This document shows positions 16,416 through 25,043 of a DNA stretch of 64,000 nt, one piece after another. Source of the DNA: Acidobacteriota bacterium (GTDB taxonomy: Bacteria > Acidobacteriota > Vicinamibacteria > Vicinamibacterales > Fen-181); assembly GCA_003170135.1 (NCBI GenBank), contig PMZR01000009.1:1-64000 (forward strand), read 5' to 3'. The notes under the pieces were generated by a model. It made no database searches and was not told the origin of the DNA. It worked only from the letters and a program-made list of their open reading frames with translations. Position 1 is the first letter of the stretch. Each line of letters begins with the position of its first letter. The position numbers were made by a program, and so were the translations under genes.

Positions 16416-17222
16416 TTATGCGCCGGTCGGACCAGGCGCCGATTCGGAGACGCGCAGGAGGCTCGTCCACTTCTTCAGCGCGCTCAGGACGAGGAAGAGA
16501 AGGCCGGTGACCGCGAAGAGCGCCGTCCAGATGGGGCGGGCGGCGGGCTGGCCGGTGGCAAACAGCCCCCGCAGCACGTCCAGGAACAGGAACCCCGCAC
16601 CCAGGACGAACAGCGCATGGAATTCGCGCGCCACGACCTTCCGCCATTGGAAGCGCCCAGACGAGGGACGGTAGCGGGACAAGGCGGGCAAGAGCGCAGG
16701 CACTGCGCCGGCCCAGGATCGAAACGCGTCGCCGAACTTCGCTTCGAGGAACACCTCTTCGCGCACGCAGATGCGCTCGTGGTACAGGAGTCCTGCGAGA
16801 GCCACGATGACCGGCAGGTACCACGTGGCCGTGAACACGGCCAGGCCCAGCGCCACGAGCGTATTGCCGAGGTAGAGCGGATGCCGCACGACCGAATAGG
16901 CGCCCGACGTGTTGAGCAGGCTGGCGCGCGGATCCCTGGTGCTGCGCTCGGACGTCCCAGGCGGAGCGCTTCCGATGGTGATGACCCGGATGCCAAATCC
17001 GGCGAGCGACAGCAGGAAGCCGGCGGCTTCGCACACCGCCTGCCACGTCGGGCCCGTGGTGGCGCCCGCGCCCGCGCTCAACACGAACGCGGGCAGCAGA
17101 AGCAGCGGGAGGTAGCTGCGAAGGCGAAAAAAGACGTCGCCGGCGTGCCCGAAATGGTCGAGAAGTTTCACGGCCTGAACCGCAGCCAAATCCGGCCAGG
17201 GCCGGTTCCCACAAGTGTCCAT
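16416..17222 (-). CDS. Isoprenylcysteine carboxyl methyltransferase-like membrane protein
   Basis: A 268-residue integral membrane protein with about six hydrophobic segments. The core Y-S-V-V-R-H-P-L-Y-L-G-N (about residues 108-119), then H-E-R-x-C-V-R-E-E-x-F-L and F-G-D-A-F-R-S-W, is the ICMT/PEMT signature that binds S-adenosylmethionine at the membrane face. Bacterial members methylate unknown lipids or peptides. The first ATG is used, but a GTG at 17172 (V-K-L-L-D-H-F) is a plausible alternative and would remove a polar 17-residue tail. The C-terminal third adds two or three extra membrane helices beyond the usual ICMT length. The gene is separate from its neighbours. Confidence 0.8.
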   Translation of the reverse strand: MDTCGNRPWPDLAAVQAVKLLDHFGHAGDVFFRLRSYLPLLLLPAFVLSAGAGATTGPTWQAVCEAAGFLLSLAGFGIRVITIGSAPPGTSERSTRDPRASLLNTSGAYSVVRHPLYLGNTLVALGLAVFTATWYLPVIVALAGLLYHERICVREEVFLEAKFGDAFRSWAGAVPALLPALSRYRPSSGRFQWRKVVAREFHALFVLGAGFLFLDVLRGLFATGQPAARPIWTALFAVTGLLFLVLSALKKWTSLLRVSESAPGPTGA

Positions 17223-17505
17223 TCAACCGGAAGCCGATACGCCCGACCGGCCGGTCCCGGCCGGTCCGGACCGCTTCCCGGCCCGATTCACCGAAGATGC
17301 GGGCTATTCTCGCCAACGCCCCGCCGATTTGCAAGGTGTCCCGGCGGTAGCAGATCGGACGCGCTCGCCCCTTTCCAAGGACACTGTCCTCGCAGAGAGA
17401 CCACCCCGGCGGGCCGAGGGATGTGTTTTTCGGGCTAAAAAGCCGTCATTTCCGACCCATAAGCTCGGGTACGGGCCTTGCTCCGGCTCGGAACAGGAGT
17501 TATCC

Positions 17506-18528
17506 ATGACATCGCGCTTCCTGGCCTTCGGCACGCTCGGTCTCGCCTGCATCGTTGCTGCAGGGGGCGGAGCGTATCTCGCGGTTCGACAGAGTGAGAG
17601 GCCAGGCCAGCCGGCGCAGGCCATCAACCAGCCGGCCGGGGGCGTGGTGCAACCGGCGGCACAGGGAACCCCCACGAGCCTGGTCACGACGCCACCGGCG
17701 GCCGGCGACGCAACGCCCAGTTCGTCAGCGACCGCCGCGCCCTCCGCTACAGAGAAATCGAGCACCGCGGCAAGAGCGGACGCGTCCGACGCCCCGCAAC
17801 CGTCCCAACCCCCCAGGGTCGAACGGCGCCCGCGCAGGTCCCCGGCGCGCATGCCCAGGGAAGACGGGCAGTCGGCGGCGTCGCAGCCCGATCCGGCGCG
17901 GCCCGGGTTCGCGGCAGCGGCGTCGACCGAGGGTGGCGGGCAGTCGGCAACCGCGCCGCCTCCGCAGTCGGTCAGCCAGGAGCCGGCCGAACCACAGCGC
18001 GAATGGGTGGAAATCGCGGTGCCGGCCGAATCCGTGCTTGGCCTGCAGATTCAGACTGCGGTCAGCAGTGAGACCGCCCGTATCGAAGACCGGGTGGACG
18101 CGCGCGTGTCCCGCGACGTCCGTATCGGCGATCGCGTCGCAATCCCGGCGGGCTCGCAGGCGCTCGGCTCGGTCGTCCAGGTGGAGCGCGGCGGCAAGTT
18201 GAAGGAACGCGCCCACTTCGCGATTCGTTTCAATACGCTCATCCTGCCCGATGGCAGCCGGCTTCCGCTCACGGCGGAGGCGGTGCACCGCGAAGGAGCG
18301 TCGCCGACCAACAAGAGCGCTGCCAAGATCGGCGGCGCGACGGTTGGCGGGGCGATCCTCGGTGCCATCCTTGGTGGCGGGAAGGGCGCAGCCATTGGCG
18401 GAGCCCTCGGGGCCGGCGGCGGAACCGCGGCCGCGATGGCCGGCGATCGTGATGCCGCGACGCTCCCGGCAGGCAGCATCGTGAATATCCGCCTGATGGC
18501 TCCGGTAACCGTGACCCTCGAACGCTGA
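17506..18528 (+). CDS. Membrane-anchored protein with Pro-rich linker and glycine-zipper C-terminus
   Basis: A 340-residue envelope protein of unknown function. Residues 5-25 form an N-terminal membrane anchor or signal. Residues 30-165 are Pro/Ala/Ser/Gln-rich low complexity. A folded domain follows (about 170-265) with V-P-A-E-S-V-L-G-L-Q-I and I-P-A-G-S-Q-A-L-G-S-V, reminiscent of domains that set periplasmic gating such as the VirB10/TrbI barrel strands. Then comes a Gly-zipper A-A-K-I-G-G-A-T-V-G-G-A-I-L-G-A-I-L-G-G-G. The final strand ends in V-T-V-T-L-E-R. GGAG lies eight bases before the chosen ATG; upstream in-frame sequence is unlike coding. A clear terminator follows. Confidence 0.7.
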   Translation: MTSRFLAFGTLGLACIVAAGGGAYLAVRQSERPGQPAQAINQPAGGVVQPAAQGTPTSLVTTPPAAGDATPSSSATAAPSATEKSSTAARADASDAPQPSQPPRVERRPRRSPARMPREDGQSAASQPDPARPGFAAAASTEGGGQSATAPPPQSVSQEPAEPQREWVEIAVPAESVLGLQIQTAVSSETARIEDRVDARVSRDVRIGDRVAIPAGSQALGSVVQVERGGKLKERAHFAIRFNTLILPDGSRLPLTAEAVHREGASPTNKSAAKIGGATVGGAILGAILGGGKGAAIGGALGAGGGTAAAMAGDRDAATLPAGSIVNIRLMAPVTVTLER

Positions 18529-18551
18529 CCCTCTCCTCCTCCCCCGACGTT

Positions 18552-18589
18552 GCCGGACACTGGTAGTCCCCGGTGTCCGGCTTTTTTTT
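18552..18589 (+). terminator. Rho-independent terminator
   Basis: Perfect nine-base arms GCCGGACAC and GTGTCCGGC enclose a twelve-base loop and are followed directly by eight T. It ends the transcript of the Gly-zipper protein gene. Confidence 0.9.
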
Positions 18590-18609
18590 GCCCCGCCCGC
18601 CTCACGCGC

Positions 18610-18615
18610 TACAAT
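18610..18615 (+). promoter_or_regulatory. -10-like hexamer 8 nt before ATG
   Basis: TACAAT lies eight bases before the ATG of the phosphatase gene, just after the upstream terminator, so the mRNA would have almost no leader. Confidence 0.4.
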
Positions 18616-18623
18616 CTCCCACC

Positions 18624-19187
18624 ATGAATACGCTCAGGACCTCGAAGTACGCGGCGCTCTTCTGTGTTCTCGTGGCCTCTCTCGTCTGGGCGCAGGCGCC
18701 CGATTCCAAACAGGCCGTCCCGGGCGCAATCCCGGCCGTCGCCGGGGCCACCAACTTCCAGCGCCTCGACGTGAACTTCGCATCGGGCGGCGCGACCACC
18801 GCTGACGCCTTTGCCGCGCTCCAGAAACTCGGCTTCCGGACGGTCATCAACCTGCGGACCGCCTCCGAACCGGGCGCCGATCTCGAAGGCGAGGCCAAGG
18901 CCCTGAGCCAAACGGGCCTCAAGTACTTCAGCCTTCCGTTTTCGCCGAGCGCACCGGATGTGGCAGCGGTCGATAAATTCCTGGAGGTCGTCAAGGACAG
19001 CTCCAGCCAGCCCGTCTACATCCACTGCGCCAGCGGACAGCGCGCCAACGCGTTCTGGCTGATCAAGCGCGTGGCGGTGGACGGTTGGACGACCGAGAAG
19101 GCGCTGGCGGAAGCGGACACGCTGAAGATGACCAACCAGCGCTTGCGCGACTTCGCCCTCGCGTATCTGAAGGACCACGAGAAATAG
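18624..19187 (+). CDS. Secreted dual-specificity / beta-lactamase-hydrolase-like phosphatase
   Basis: A 187-residue protein with a signal peptide ending near W-A-Q-A. The body has the tyrosine-phosphatase-like order G-F-R-T-V-I-N-L-R, a middle strand F-S-L-P-F and the P-loop V-Y-I-H-C-A-S-G-Q-R-A (Cys135 nucleophile, Arg140). The loop is C-x4-R, as in the BLH/DUF442-like branch, rather than the classic C-x5-R. A periplasmic location for such an enzyme is uncommon; the substrate is unknown. It ends just before a block of GTGCGACGTGCG-type repeats. Confidence 0.75.
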   Translation: MNTLRTSKYAALFCVLVASLVWAQAPDSKQAVPGAIPAVAGATNFQRLDVNFASGGATTADAFAALQKLGFRTVINLRTASEPGADLEGEAKALSQTGLKYFSLPFSPSAPDVAAVDKFLEVVKDSSSQPVYIHCASGQRANAFWLIKRVAVDGWTTEKALAEADTLKMTNQRLRDFALAYLKDHEK

Positions 19188-19276
19188 TGCGGGGTGCGGG
19201 GTGCAACGTGCGGTGCGACGTGCCGTGTGCGACGTGCCCTGAGGCGTGCCGCGTGCGACGTGCGGTGCGACGTGCG
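19188..19276 (+). repeat. GTGCG-rich intergenic repeat block (copy 1)
   Basis: A run of degenerate units built on GTGCGACGTGCG and GTGCGGTGC fills the gap between the phosphatase and decarboxylase genes. Similar blocks occur at 23001-23067 and, inverted, at 28993-29063. Confidence 0.6.
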
Positions 19277-19302
19277 AACCAATCGCGAAACGAGGACGTG
19301 GG

Positions 19303-20760
19303 ATGGCCGATCAGAAATCCGCGCCGGGCGACATGGATGCCGAGAGCTTCCGGCGCTACGGCCACGAGATGGTCGAGTGGATTGCCGATTATCTCAACCA
19401 CAGCGAGCGCTACCCGGTGTTGTCGCGCGTGCAGCCGGGTGAGGTGCGCGACGCGTTACCCGCGCGCGCGCCCGAGCGGGGCGAGGATTTCGAGTCGATC
19501 CTGGGCGACTTCGAGCGCATCATCATGCCCGGGATTACCCACTGGAATCACCCGGGGTTCTTCGCCTACTTCGCCATCACGGGCAGCAGCCCCGGCGTGC
19601 TCGCCGAGTTCCTGTCGGCCGCGCTGAACGCGCAGGGGATGCTGTGGCGCACGTCGCCCGCCGTCACCGAACTCGAAGAGGTGACGCTCGCCTGGCTGCG
19701 GCAGTTGCTCGGCCTGCCTGCGTCGTTCGAGGGTGTGATCTACGACACGGCCTCGACGTCGAGCATGCACGCGCTCGCCACCGCGCGCCATGTCGCCGTG
19801 CCCGACGTGCGGCAGCGCGGCCTGGCCGGTCGGCCCGACGTGCCGCCGCTTCGCGTCTACTGCTCGGACCAGGCGCATTCATCGATCGACAAGGCGGTCA
19901 TGGCGCTCGGCCTCGGTCATGCCGCGCTCAGGAAGATCCCGGCAGACGAAGCGTTCCGCATGCGGATCGACGCGCTGCAGCAGGCGATTGCCGAGGATCG
20001 GCGGGCCGGCATCCGCCCGATGGCGGTGGTCGCGACCGTGGGCACGACATCGACGACGAGCGTCGACCCGGTGCCTGCGATCGCCGACATCTGCGAGCGC
20101 GAGCACCTGTGGCTGCACGTCGATGCGGCGTACGCGGGCGTGGCGGCGATCCTTCCCGATCGCCGCGACACGCTCGCCGGCTGCGATCGCGCCGACTCGC
20201 TGGTCGTGAACCCGCACAAGTGGCTGTTCACGCCGTTCGATCTGAGCGCCTTCTACTGCCGCCACATGGACACGCTGCGCGAGGCGTTCTCGCTGACACC
20301 CGAGTACCTCAAGACGACCGAGGCGGCCGCGGTGCACAACCTCATGGACACCGGCGTGCAACTCGGCCGCCGCTTTCGCGCGCTGAAGCTGTGGATGATC
20401 CTCCGCTACTTCGGCGCCGAAGGAATCCGCGAGCGCCTGGCTGGGCACATGCGGCTGGCCGGAATGTTCGCAGGCTGGGTGGACGACAGCCGCGACTTCG
20501 AGCGCCTGGCGCCGGTCCCGTTCAGCGTGGTCTGCTTTCGTTTCCATCCGCCCGATCGGGCGGCCTCGGAACAGGAACTCGATACGCTCAACGCGCGGCT
20601 GCTCGACGCGGTCAATCGAACCGGCGAGGTGTTCCTGTCGCACACGAAACTCGACGGACGGTTCTCGCTGCGTCTGGCCGTCGGCCATATTCGGACGACC
20701 GAGAGCCACGTGGCGCGCGCCTGGGAGTTGCTGCAGCAGCAGTCTGCGGCGCTCTTGTAA
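19303..20760 (+). CDS. PLP-dependent aromatic-amino-acid decarboxylase family protein
   Basis: A 485-residue group II decarboxylase. The family order is intact: G-I-T-H-W-N-H-P-G-F-F-A-Y-F near residue 75, H-V-D-A-A-Y-A-G for the cofactor Asp, and N-P-H-K-W with Lys306 as Schiff-base lysine. The family includes tyrosine, tryptophan and DOPA decarboxylases; the substrate cannot be read from sequence. The first in-frame ATG after the repeat block follows GAGG; the open frame upstream runs through repeat sequence and is not coding. It is a monocistronic gene. A role in making trace amines is inference from the family. Confidence 0.9.
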   Translation: MADQKSAPGDMDAESFRRYGHEMVEWIADYLNHSERYPVLSRVQPGEVRDALPARAPERGEDFESILGDFERIIMPGITHWNHPGFFAYFAITGSSPGVLAEFLSAALNAQGMLWRTSPAVTELEEVTLAWLRQLLGLPASFEGVIYDTASTSSMHALATARHVAVPDVRQRGLAGRPDVPPLRVYCSDQAHSSIDKAVMALGLGHAALRKIPADEAFRMRIDALQQAIAEDRRAGIRPMAVVATVGTTSTTSVDPVPAIADICEREHLWLHVDAAYAGVAAILPDRRDTLAGCDRADSLVVNPHKWLFTPFDLSAFYCRHMDTLREAFSLTPEYLKTTEAAAVHNLMDTGVQLGRRFRALKLWMILRYFGAEGIRERLAGHMRLAGMFAGWVDDSRDFERLAPVPFSVVCFRFHPPDRAASEQELDTLNARLLDAVNRTGEVFLSHTKLDGRFSLRLAVGHIRTTESHVARAWELLQQQSAALL

Positions 20761-20931
20761 GCCGCCTTCCGCCTCCCCGCCTCCCGCCTTCGTCCCCGAG
20801 GCATATCGCTTGCACCTGCGGAGTCCGCCCCGACGGCCTCTCAGGGCGGACTCTCCTGATTCCTGATTCCTTCGCTCCACTCGCTTCACTCTCCCTTTTC
20901 GCGTCATACTAGCGCCGCTCCCAGCGGCCGT

Positions 20932-20992
20932 GGGCCTTCGGCCCTGGACTGGCTTTCGGCCTTGGGCTTTGGGCTTTGGGCCCTCGGGCTCT
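20932..20992. repeat. Word-like intergenic repeats (GGGCTTT and GGCCTTCGGCC)
   Basis: GGGCTTTGGGCTTTGGGCCC and related GGCCTTCGGCCC and GGCTTTCGGCC words lie just before the S9 peptidase start. The remaining 170 bases of spacer upstream of this block show nothing recognisable. Confidence 0.5.
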
Positions 20993-21007
20993 TTCCGGAG
21001 AACGATC

Positions 21008-22996
21008 ATGCGTCAAAGAGCAGCGCTCGTCGCCACCGTGTTCGCCGTGCTCCTCGGCCTCGCCGCGCCCGGCTTCGCGCAGACCGCGCCGACGCTCGAG
21101 CAGCTCGTCTCGCTCAAACGCGCGGGCGCGCCCGTCATCTCGCCCGATGGCCGCCTGGTCGCCTACACCATCCGCGACACCAACTGGGACGAGAACGCCT
21201 ACGAAACCGAGATCTGGATGGCCGACACCCAGACCGGCGCCGTCCGGCAGCTGACCAACGGCAAGAAGTCGAGCAACGCGCCCGCGTGGTCGCCCGACGG
21301 CAAGCGCCTGGCGTTCGCCTCCGACCGGACCGACAAACGGCAGGTGTACGTCATGCCGATCGACGGCGGCGAAGCCGAGGTCGTGACGACCGCGGAGGAC
21401 GGCATCAGCAGCTTTGAATGGTCACCCGACGGGAAGCAGATCGCCTTCACGGCCACCGACGCCAAGCCGCAGGCCCTCAAGGACCGCGACAAGAAGTACG
21501 GCGAGTTCGAGGTCGTGGACCAGGACCTGCCGATGACGCATCTCTACGTGATCGATCTCGGCAGCCGCAAGACGCGCGCGTTGACGAAGGGCGCCCTCGC
21601 CGTCGGCAGCTTCGCGTGGTCGCCCGACGGCTCGAGCATCGCCTTCGATCACCGGACGAACAACGACCCGTCGAACGGCAGCAGCGCCGACATCTCGATC
21701 GTCTCGGTGGTCGACGGCGCGGTGCGGGCGCTCGTCACACAGGTCGACTCCGACGCCCACCCCGTCTGGTCGCCCGACGGCACGCGCATCGCGTTCGAAA
21801 CCCAGATGGGCAACAAGGACGCCTACAGCTACTCGAACGGCTGCATCGCCGTGATCCCGGCCGCCGGCGGACCGATCGAGCCGCTCACGCGCGACTTCGA
21901 CGAGAACGCCTCGATCGTGAACTGGGGTCCGTCCGGCATCTTCTTCTCCGCGTCCTCGCGCACCTGGTCGTACCTCTACCGCCTGGATCCGCAGACGAAG
22001 AAGGTCACGCGGCTGGCGCACGCGAACGAGTGGATGGCCTCCTCGTTCACCTTCAGCCGGGACTTCGCCACCGTGGCGTTCCTCGCGAGCGATCCGCAGT
22101 CGTTTCCCGAACTGTTCGTCGCGCCCGTCGCGACGATGCAGCCCAGGCGGCTGTCGGACCTCGGCGCGCAGGTGGCGGCCTGGCCGAAGGCCCGTCACGA
22201 GGTGATCACATGGAAGAGCCAGGACGGGACGACCATCGAGGGCGTGCTGCACAAGCCCGCGGATTTCCAGGCGGGCAAACGGTATCCGCTGCTCGTCGTG
22301 ATCCACGGCGGTCCGACCGGCGTCTCGCGGCCGGTCCCCTACAACAGCACGACGTCCTATCCGATCGATCTCTGGCTGACGAAGGGCGCGCTGGTGCTCG
22401 AGCCGAACTACCGCGGCAGCGCCGGGTACGGGGAGAAGTTCCGAGCGCTCAACATCCGCAACCTCGGCATCGGCGACGCGTGGGACGTCCTCTCGGGCAT
22501 CGACGCGCTGGTGGCGCAGGGACTGGTGGACAACGACCGCGTGGGCGTGATGGGGTGGAGCCAGGGCGGCTACATCTCGGCGTTCCTGACCACGCACGAC
22601 AGCGCGCGGTTCAAGGCCGTCTCGGTGGGCGCTGGCATCTCGGACTGGATGACGTACTACGTCAGCACGGACATTCATCCCTTCGCGCGCCGCTACCTGA
22701 AGGCGACGCCATGGGACGATCCGGCCATCTACGCGAAGACCTCACCCATCACCTACATCAAGGGCGCGAAGGCGCCGACGCTGATTCAGCACGGCGAACT
22801 GGACAAGCGCGTGCCGATTTCCGACGGCTACGAGCTCTACCAGGGATTGCAGGACCAGGGTGTGCCGGTGAAGATGATCGTCTACAAGGGCTTCGGCCAC
22901 GGCCTGACCAAGCCGAAGGCGAACCTGGCGGCGATGGAACACAACCTGGAGTGGTTCGACAAGTACGTCTTCGGGGTGACGACGGGGACGAAGTAG
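21008..22996 (+). CDS. S9 family peptidase (prolyl oligopeptidase / acylaminoacyl peptidase type)
   Basis: A 662-residue secreted serine peptidase. A signal peptide (about 1-25, ending G-F-A-Q-T) precedes a beta-propeller with repeated W-S-P-D-G-x-x-I/L-A-F blades. The C-terminal alpha/beta-hydrolase domain follows: V-I-H-G-G-P, E-P-N-Y-R-G-S-x-G-Y-G, the nucleophile Ser518 in G-W-S-Q-G-G, an Asp in G-E-L-D-K-R-V-P and the catalytic His in K-G-F-G-H-G. All three triad residues are present and the length is normal. GGAG lies ahead of the ATG; upstream in-frame sequence lies in a word repeat and is not coding. Probably cleaves peptides in the periplasm. Confidence 0.93.
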   Translation: MRQRAALVATVFAVLLGLAAPGFAQTAPTLEQLVSLKRAGAPVISPDGRLVAYTIRDTNWDENAYETEIWMADTQTGAVRQLTNGKKSSNAPAWSPDGKRLAFASDRTDKRQVYVMPIDGGEAEVVTTAEDGISSFEWSPDGKQIAFTATDAKPQALKDRDKKYGEFEVVDQDLPMTHLYVIDLGSRKTRALTKGALAVGSFAWSPDGSSIAFDHRTNNDPSNGSSADISIVSVVDGAVRALVTQVDSDAHPVWSPDGTRIAFETQMGNKDAYSYSNGCIAVIPAAGGPIEPLTRDFDENASIVNWGPSGIFFSASSRTWSYLYRLDPQTKKVTRLAHANEWMASSFTFSRDFATVAFLASDPQSFPELFVAPVATMQPRRLSDLGAQVAAWPKARHEVITWKSQDGTTIEGVLHKPADFQAGKRYPLLVVIHGGPTGVSRPVPYNSTTSYPIDLWLTKGALVLEPNYRGSAGYGEKFRALNIRNLGIGDAWDVLSGIDALVAQGLVDNDRVGVMGWSQGGYISAFLTTHDSARFKAVSVGAGISDWMTYYVSTDIHPFARRYLKATPWDDPAIYAKTSPITYIKGAKAPTLIQHGELDKRVPISDGYELYQGLQDQGVPVKMIVYKGFGHGLTKPKANLAAMEHNLEWFDKYVFGVTTGTK

Positions 22997-23000
22997 GAAT

Positions 23001-23067
23001 GTGCGACGTGCGGAGTGCGACGTGCGAGGTGCGGTGCACGACGTGCCAGGTGCGGTGCGCGGTGCTG
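23001..23067 (+). repeat. GTGCG-rich intergenic repeat block (copy 2)
   Basis: Degenerate GTGCGACGTGCG units, the same family as the block at 19188, between the S9 peptidase and the MOT1 transporter genes. Confidence 0.6.
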
Positions 23068-23077
23068 TCTCCCGATC

Positions 23078-23083
23078 CATAAT
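23078..23083 (+). promoter_or_regulatory. -10-like hexamer 6 nt before ATG
   Basis: CATAAT ends six bases before the ATG of the MOT1-type transporter gene. No Shine-Dalgarno is present, fitting a leaderless transcript. Confidence 0.35.
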
Positions 23084-23089
23084 GGCCGC

Positions 23090-24346
23090 ATGAGCCGGGT
23101 TTTCCAGTCGTTGCGCCGCGCGCGGTTCAACCGCCACGAGATTGCCGGGGCGTTCGGCGACATGGGCACCTTCCTGCCGCTGCTGGTCGGCATGGCGGCG
23201 CAGAACGGCCTGGATTTCGGCGCCTCGCTCTTCTTCGCCGGCCTCTTCAACCTCGTCACCGGCGTCGTCTTCACGATCCCGATGGCGGTCCAGCCGATGA
23301 AGGCGATCGCCACCGTCGCGATCACGTCGAAGCTGCCCGTCAACCAGATCCTGGCGGCGGGCATCACGGTCAGCGCCATCGTGCTCGTGCTGGGTCTCTC
23401 CGGCCTCATCGACACCCTCAATCGCGCGATCCCCAAGAGCGTCGTCCGCGGCCTGCAGCTGGCGCTCGGGTTGTCGCTGCTGATGAAAGGGCTGCAGATG
23501 GTGACCGGCACGCACGCCTGGATGGCGCCGGACAGCTACCTGACCGCGGCGGTGGCCGCGCTGATGGTGCTGGCGCTGTTCTTCTCGAGCCGCGTGCCGT
23601 CCGCGCTGGTGCTCTTCGTCGCCGGGATCCTGCTCGCGGTCTGGCGCGACCCGGGCGTCGTGCGGCTGATTCACCTCGGCTGGGCCCTGCCCCACTGGAC
23701 GCCGCTCGCCTGGAGCGATTTCGCGCGCGCCTTCCCCCGCGCGGCGCTGCCGCAGATCCCGTTGACGACGCTCAACTCGGTGATTGCGGTGTGCGCGCTG
23801 TCAGCGGAACTGTTCCCGCAGCGAGCGGCTTCGCCGCGACGCGTGGCGGTGTCGGTCGGGCTGATGAACCTGGTGGCGGGCTGGTTCGGCGGGATGCCGA
23901 TGTGCCACGGCGCCGGCGGCCTGGCCGGCCAGTACCGGTTCGGCGCGCGGACCAACGGCTCGATCCTGTTCCTGGGCGGCGCCAAGATGGTCGTGGCGGT
24001 GCTGTTCGGCGCGTCGCTGATGGCGCTCTGCCGCGCGTTTCCCGCGAGCGTGCTCGGCGTGATGCTGGCCTTCAGCGGCATCGAGCTGGCGCTCGTCACG
24101 CGCGACCAGGTGGGCCGGACCGAATCGTTCGTCATGCTGCTCACCGCCGGCGCCTGCCTCGGCGCCGACAGCGTCGCCCTCGGCTTCGTCCTCGGCCTCG
24201 TCCTCGCGTGGGCGCTGCGGCTCGAGTCGCTGTTCACGGTCGAGCGCGCGCGCGTCACGGGGGATCCGGACGCCACCGTCCACCCATCCGGGCTCGCGAG
24301 TCGCCCGAGCGAACCCGGGGGCATGCGCCCCGGCCCTCGCGCCTGA
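23090..24346 (+). CDS. MOT1-type molybdate (or sulfate) transporter
   Basis: A 418-residue inner-membrane protein with about ten hydrophobic helices. Signature blocks of the MOT1/SulP-like family are clear: G-A-F-G-D-M-G-T-F-L-P-L near residue 22, P-M-A-V-Q-P-M-K-A-I-A near residue 66, and M-P-M-C-H-G-A-G-G-L-A-G-Q-Y-R-F-G-A-R-T. Family members bring molybdate into the cell and are related to sulfate permeases. No mod or moa genes are near. The C-terminus is a short Arg/Pro-rich tail. The upstream in-frame codons lie in GTGCG repeats, so the start at this ATG is secure. Confidence 0.88.
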   Translation: MSRVFQSLRRARFNRHEIAGAFGDMGTFLPLLVGMAAQNGLDFGASLFFAGLFNLVTGVVFTIPMAVQPMKAIATVAITSKLPVNQILAAGITVSAIVLVLGLSGLIDTLNRAIPKSVVRGLQLALGLSLLMKGLQMVTGTHAWMAPDSYLTAAVAALMVLALFFSSRVPSALVLFVAGILLAVWRDPGVVRLIHLGWALPHWTPLAWSDFARAFPRAALPQIPLTTLNSVIAVCALSAELFPQRAASPRRVAVSVGLMNLVAGWFGGMPMCHGAGGLAGQYRFGARTNGSILFLGGAKMVVAVLFGASLMALCRAFPASVLGVMLAFSGIELALVTRDQVGRTESFVMLLTAGACLGADSVALGFVLGLVLAWALRLESLFTVERARVTGDPDATVHPSGLASRPSEPGGMRPGPRA

Positions 24347-24384
24347 CCGGCGCCGCGTCCAGACCGGTCTTTACACGTGACCTA

Positions 24385-24407
24385 CATGGTCAGATAATAT
24401 GACCATG
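24385..24407. promoter_or_regulatory. Operator palindrome over the -10 box and start of the TA operon
   Basis: Perfect eight-base arms CATGGTCA and TGACCATG flank GATAATA, which contains a -10 hexamer (GATAAT, 24393-24398). A repressor bound here would block the promoter and the start codon, as expected for toxin-antitoxin autoregulation. Confidence 0.7.
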
Positions 24408-24626
24408 AAGACGACGATCTCGGCAAGCGAGTTCAAGGCCCGGTGCCTGGCCCTGCTCGACCGGGTGGCCGAGACCGGCGAGGACCTGGTCGTCACCAAG
24501 CGCGGGCGCGCCGTCGCCAGGGTCGTGCAAATCCGGCAGCCGGACGCGCGGTCGCTGCGCGGCAGCGTCCGCCTGCACGGCGACATTGTCGGGCCGGTTC
24601 TGGACGAATGGGAGATCGAGGCGTGA
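24405..24626 (+). CDS. Antitoxin of Phd/YefM family
   Basis: A 73-residue DNA-binding antitoxin. M-K-T-T-I-S-A-S-E-F-K-A-R-C-L-A-L-L-D-R-V, then V-V-T-K-R-G-R-A-V-A-R-V, is the Phd/YefM N-terminal fold. The C-terminus (D-E-W-E-I-E-A) is the usual toxin-binding tail. An ATG six bases earlier is in frame, but the -10 box abuts it; the second ATG keeps the six-base spacing seen at other genes here. The TGA overlaps the GTG of the PIN toxin, so the pair is coupled. The palindrome over its start fits autorepression. Confidence 0.85.
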   Translation: MKTTISASEFKARCLALLDRVAETGEDLVVTKRGRAVARVVQIRQPDARSLRGSVRLHGDIVGPVLDEWEIEA

Positions 24627-25006
24627 TCGTGCTCGACACGCACGCCTGGCTCTGGTGGGTCAGCGAGCCGAAGCGCCTCGGTGCAAAGGCCCGGCGAGCC
24701 CTCGAGGCCGCCGACCGAATCGGGATCCCGGCCGTGAGCTGTTTCGAAGTCGCTGCCCTGGTCGCCAGGGGACGCATCACGCTCGACCGCGCGCCGCTCG
24801 ACTGGCTTCAGCAGGCGCTGTCACTTCCTCGAGTCGACATGCTCGCGCTCACGCCGCTTGTCGCGGTCAAGGCCACCCAACTGGGCCGGTTTCACGGCGA
24901 TCCCACCGATCGCCTGATCGTCGCCACGGCCCTTCTCGCGTCGGCGCCGCTCGTGACGAAGGACGCGCGCATTCGGGAGTACGCGGCGCTCCAGACGATC
25001 TGGTAG
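24623..25006 (+). CDS. PIN-domain toxin (VapC-like)
   Basis: A 127-residue ribonuclease toxin that starts at GTG in the GTGA overlap with the antitoxin. The PIN acidic residues are visible: Asp5 in L-D-T-H-A-W-L, Glu in S-C-F-E-V-A, and the pair in G-D-P-T-D-R-L-I-V-A-T-A, with K-D-A-R-I near the end. VapC toxins cleave RNA in a metal-dependent way. The two genes form a complete type II toxin-antitoxin module with no sign of decay. The partner is Phd-type rather than VapB-type, a common hybrid. Confidence 0.88.
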   Translation: MIVLDTHAWLWWVSEPKRLGAKARRALEAADRIGIPAVSCFEVAALVARGRITLDRAPLDWLQQALSLPRVDMLALTPLVAVKATQLGRFHGDPTDRLIVATALLASAPLVTKDARIREYAALQTIW

Positions 25007-25043
25007 TTCACAATCCGGCCAGGCTGGATCGATACTATCCGAC

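Noticed and set aside
19188-19276. GTGCG repeat block as a CRISPR array
   Set aside because: Units are short, degenerate and lack regular unique spacers; no cas genes are present.
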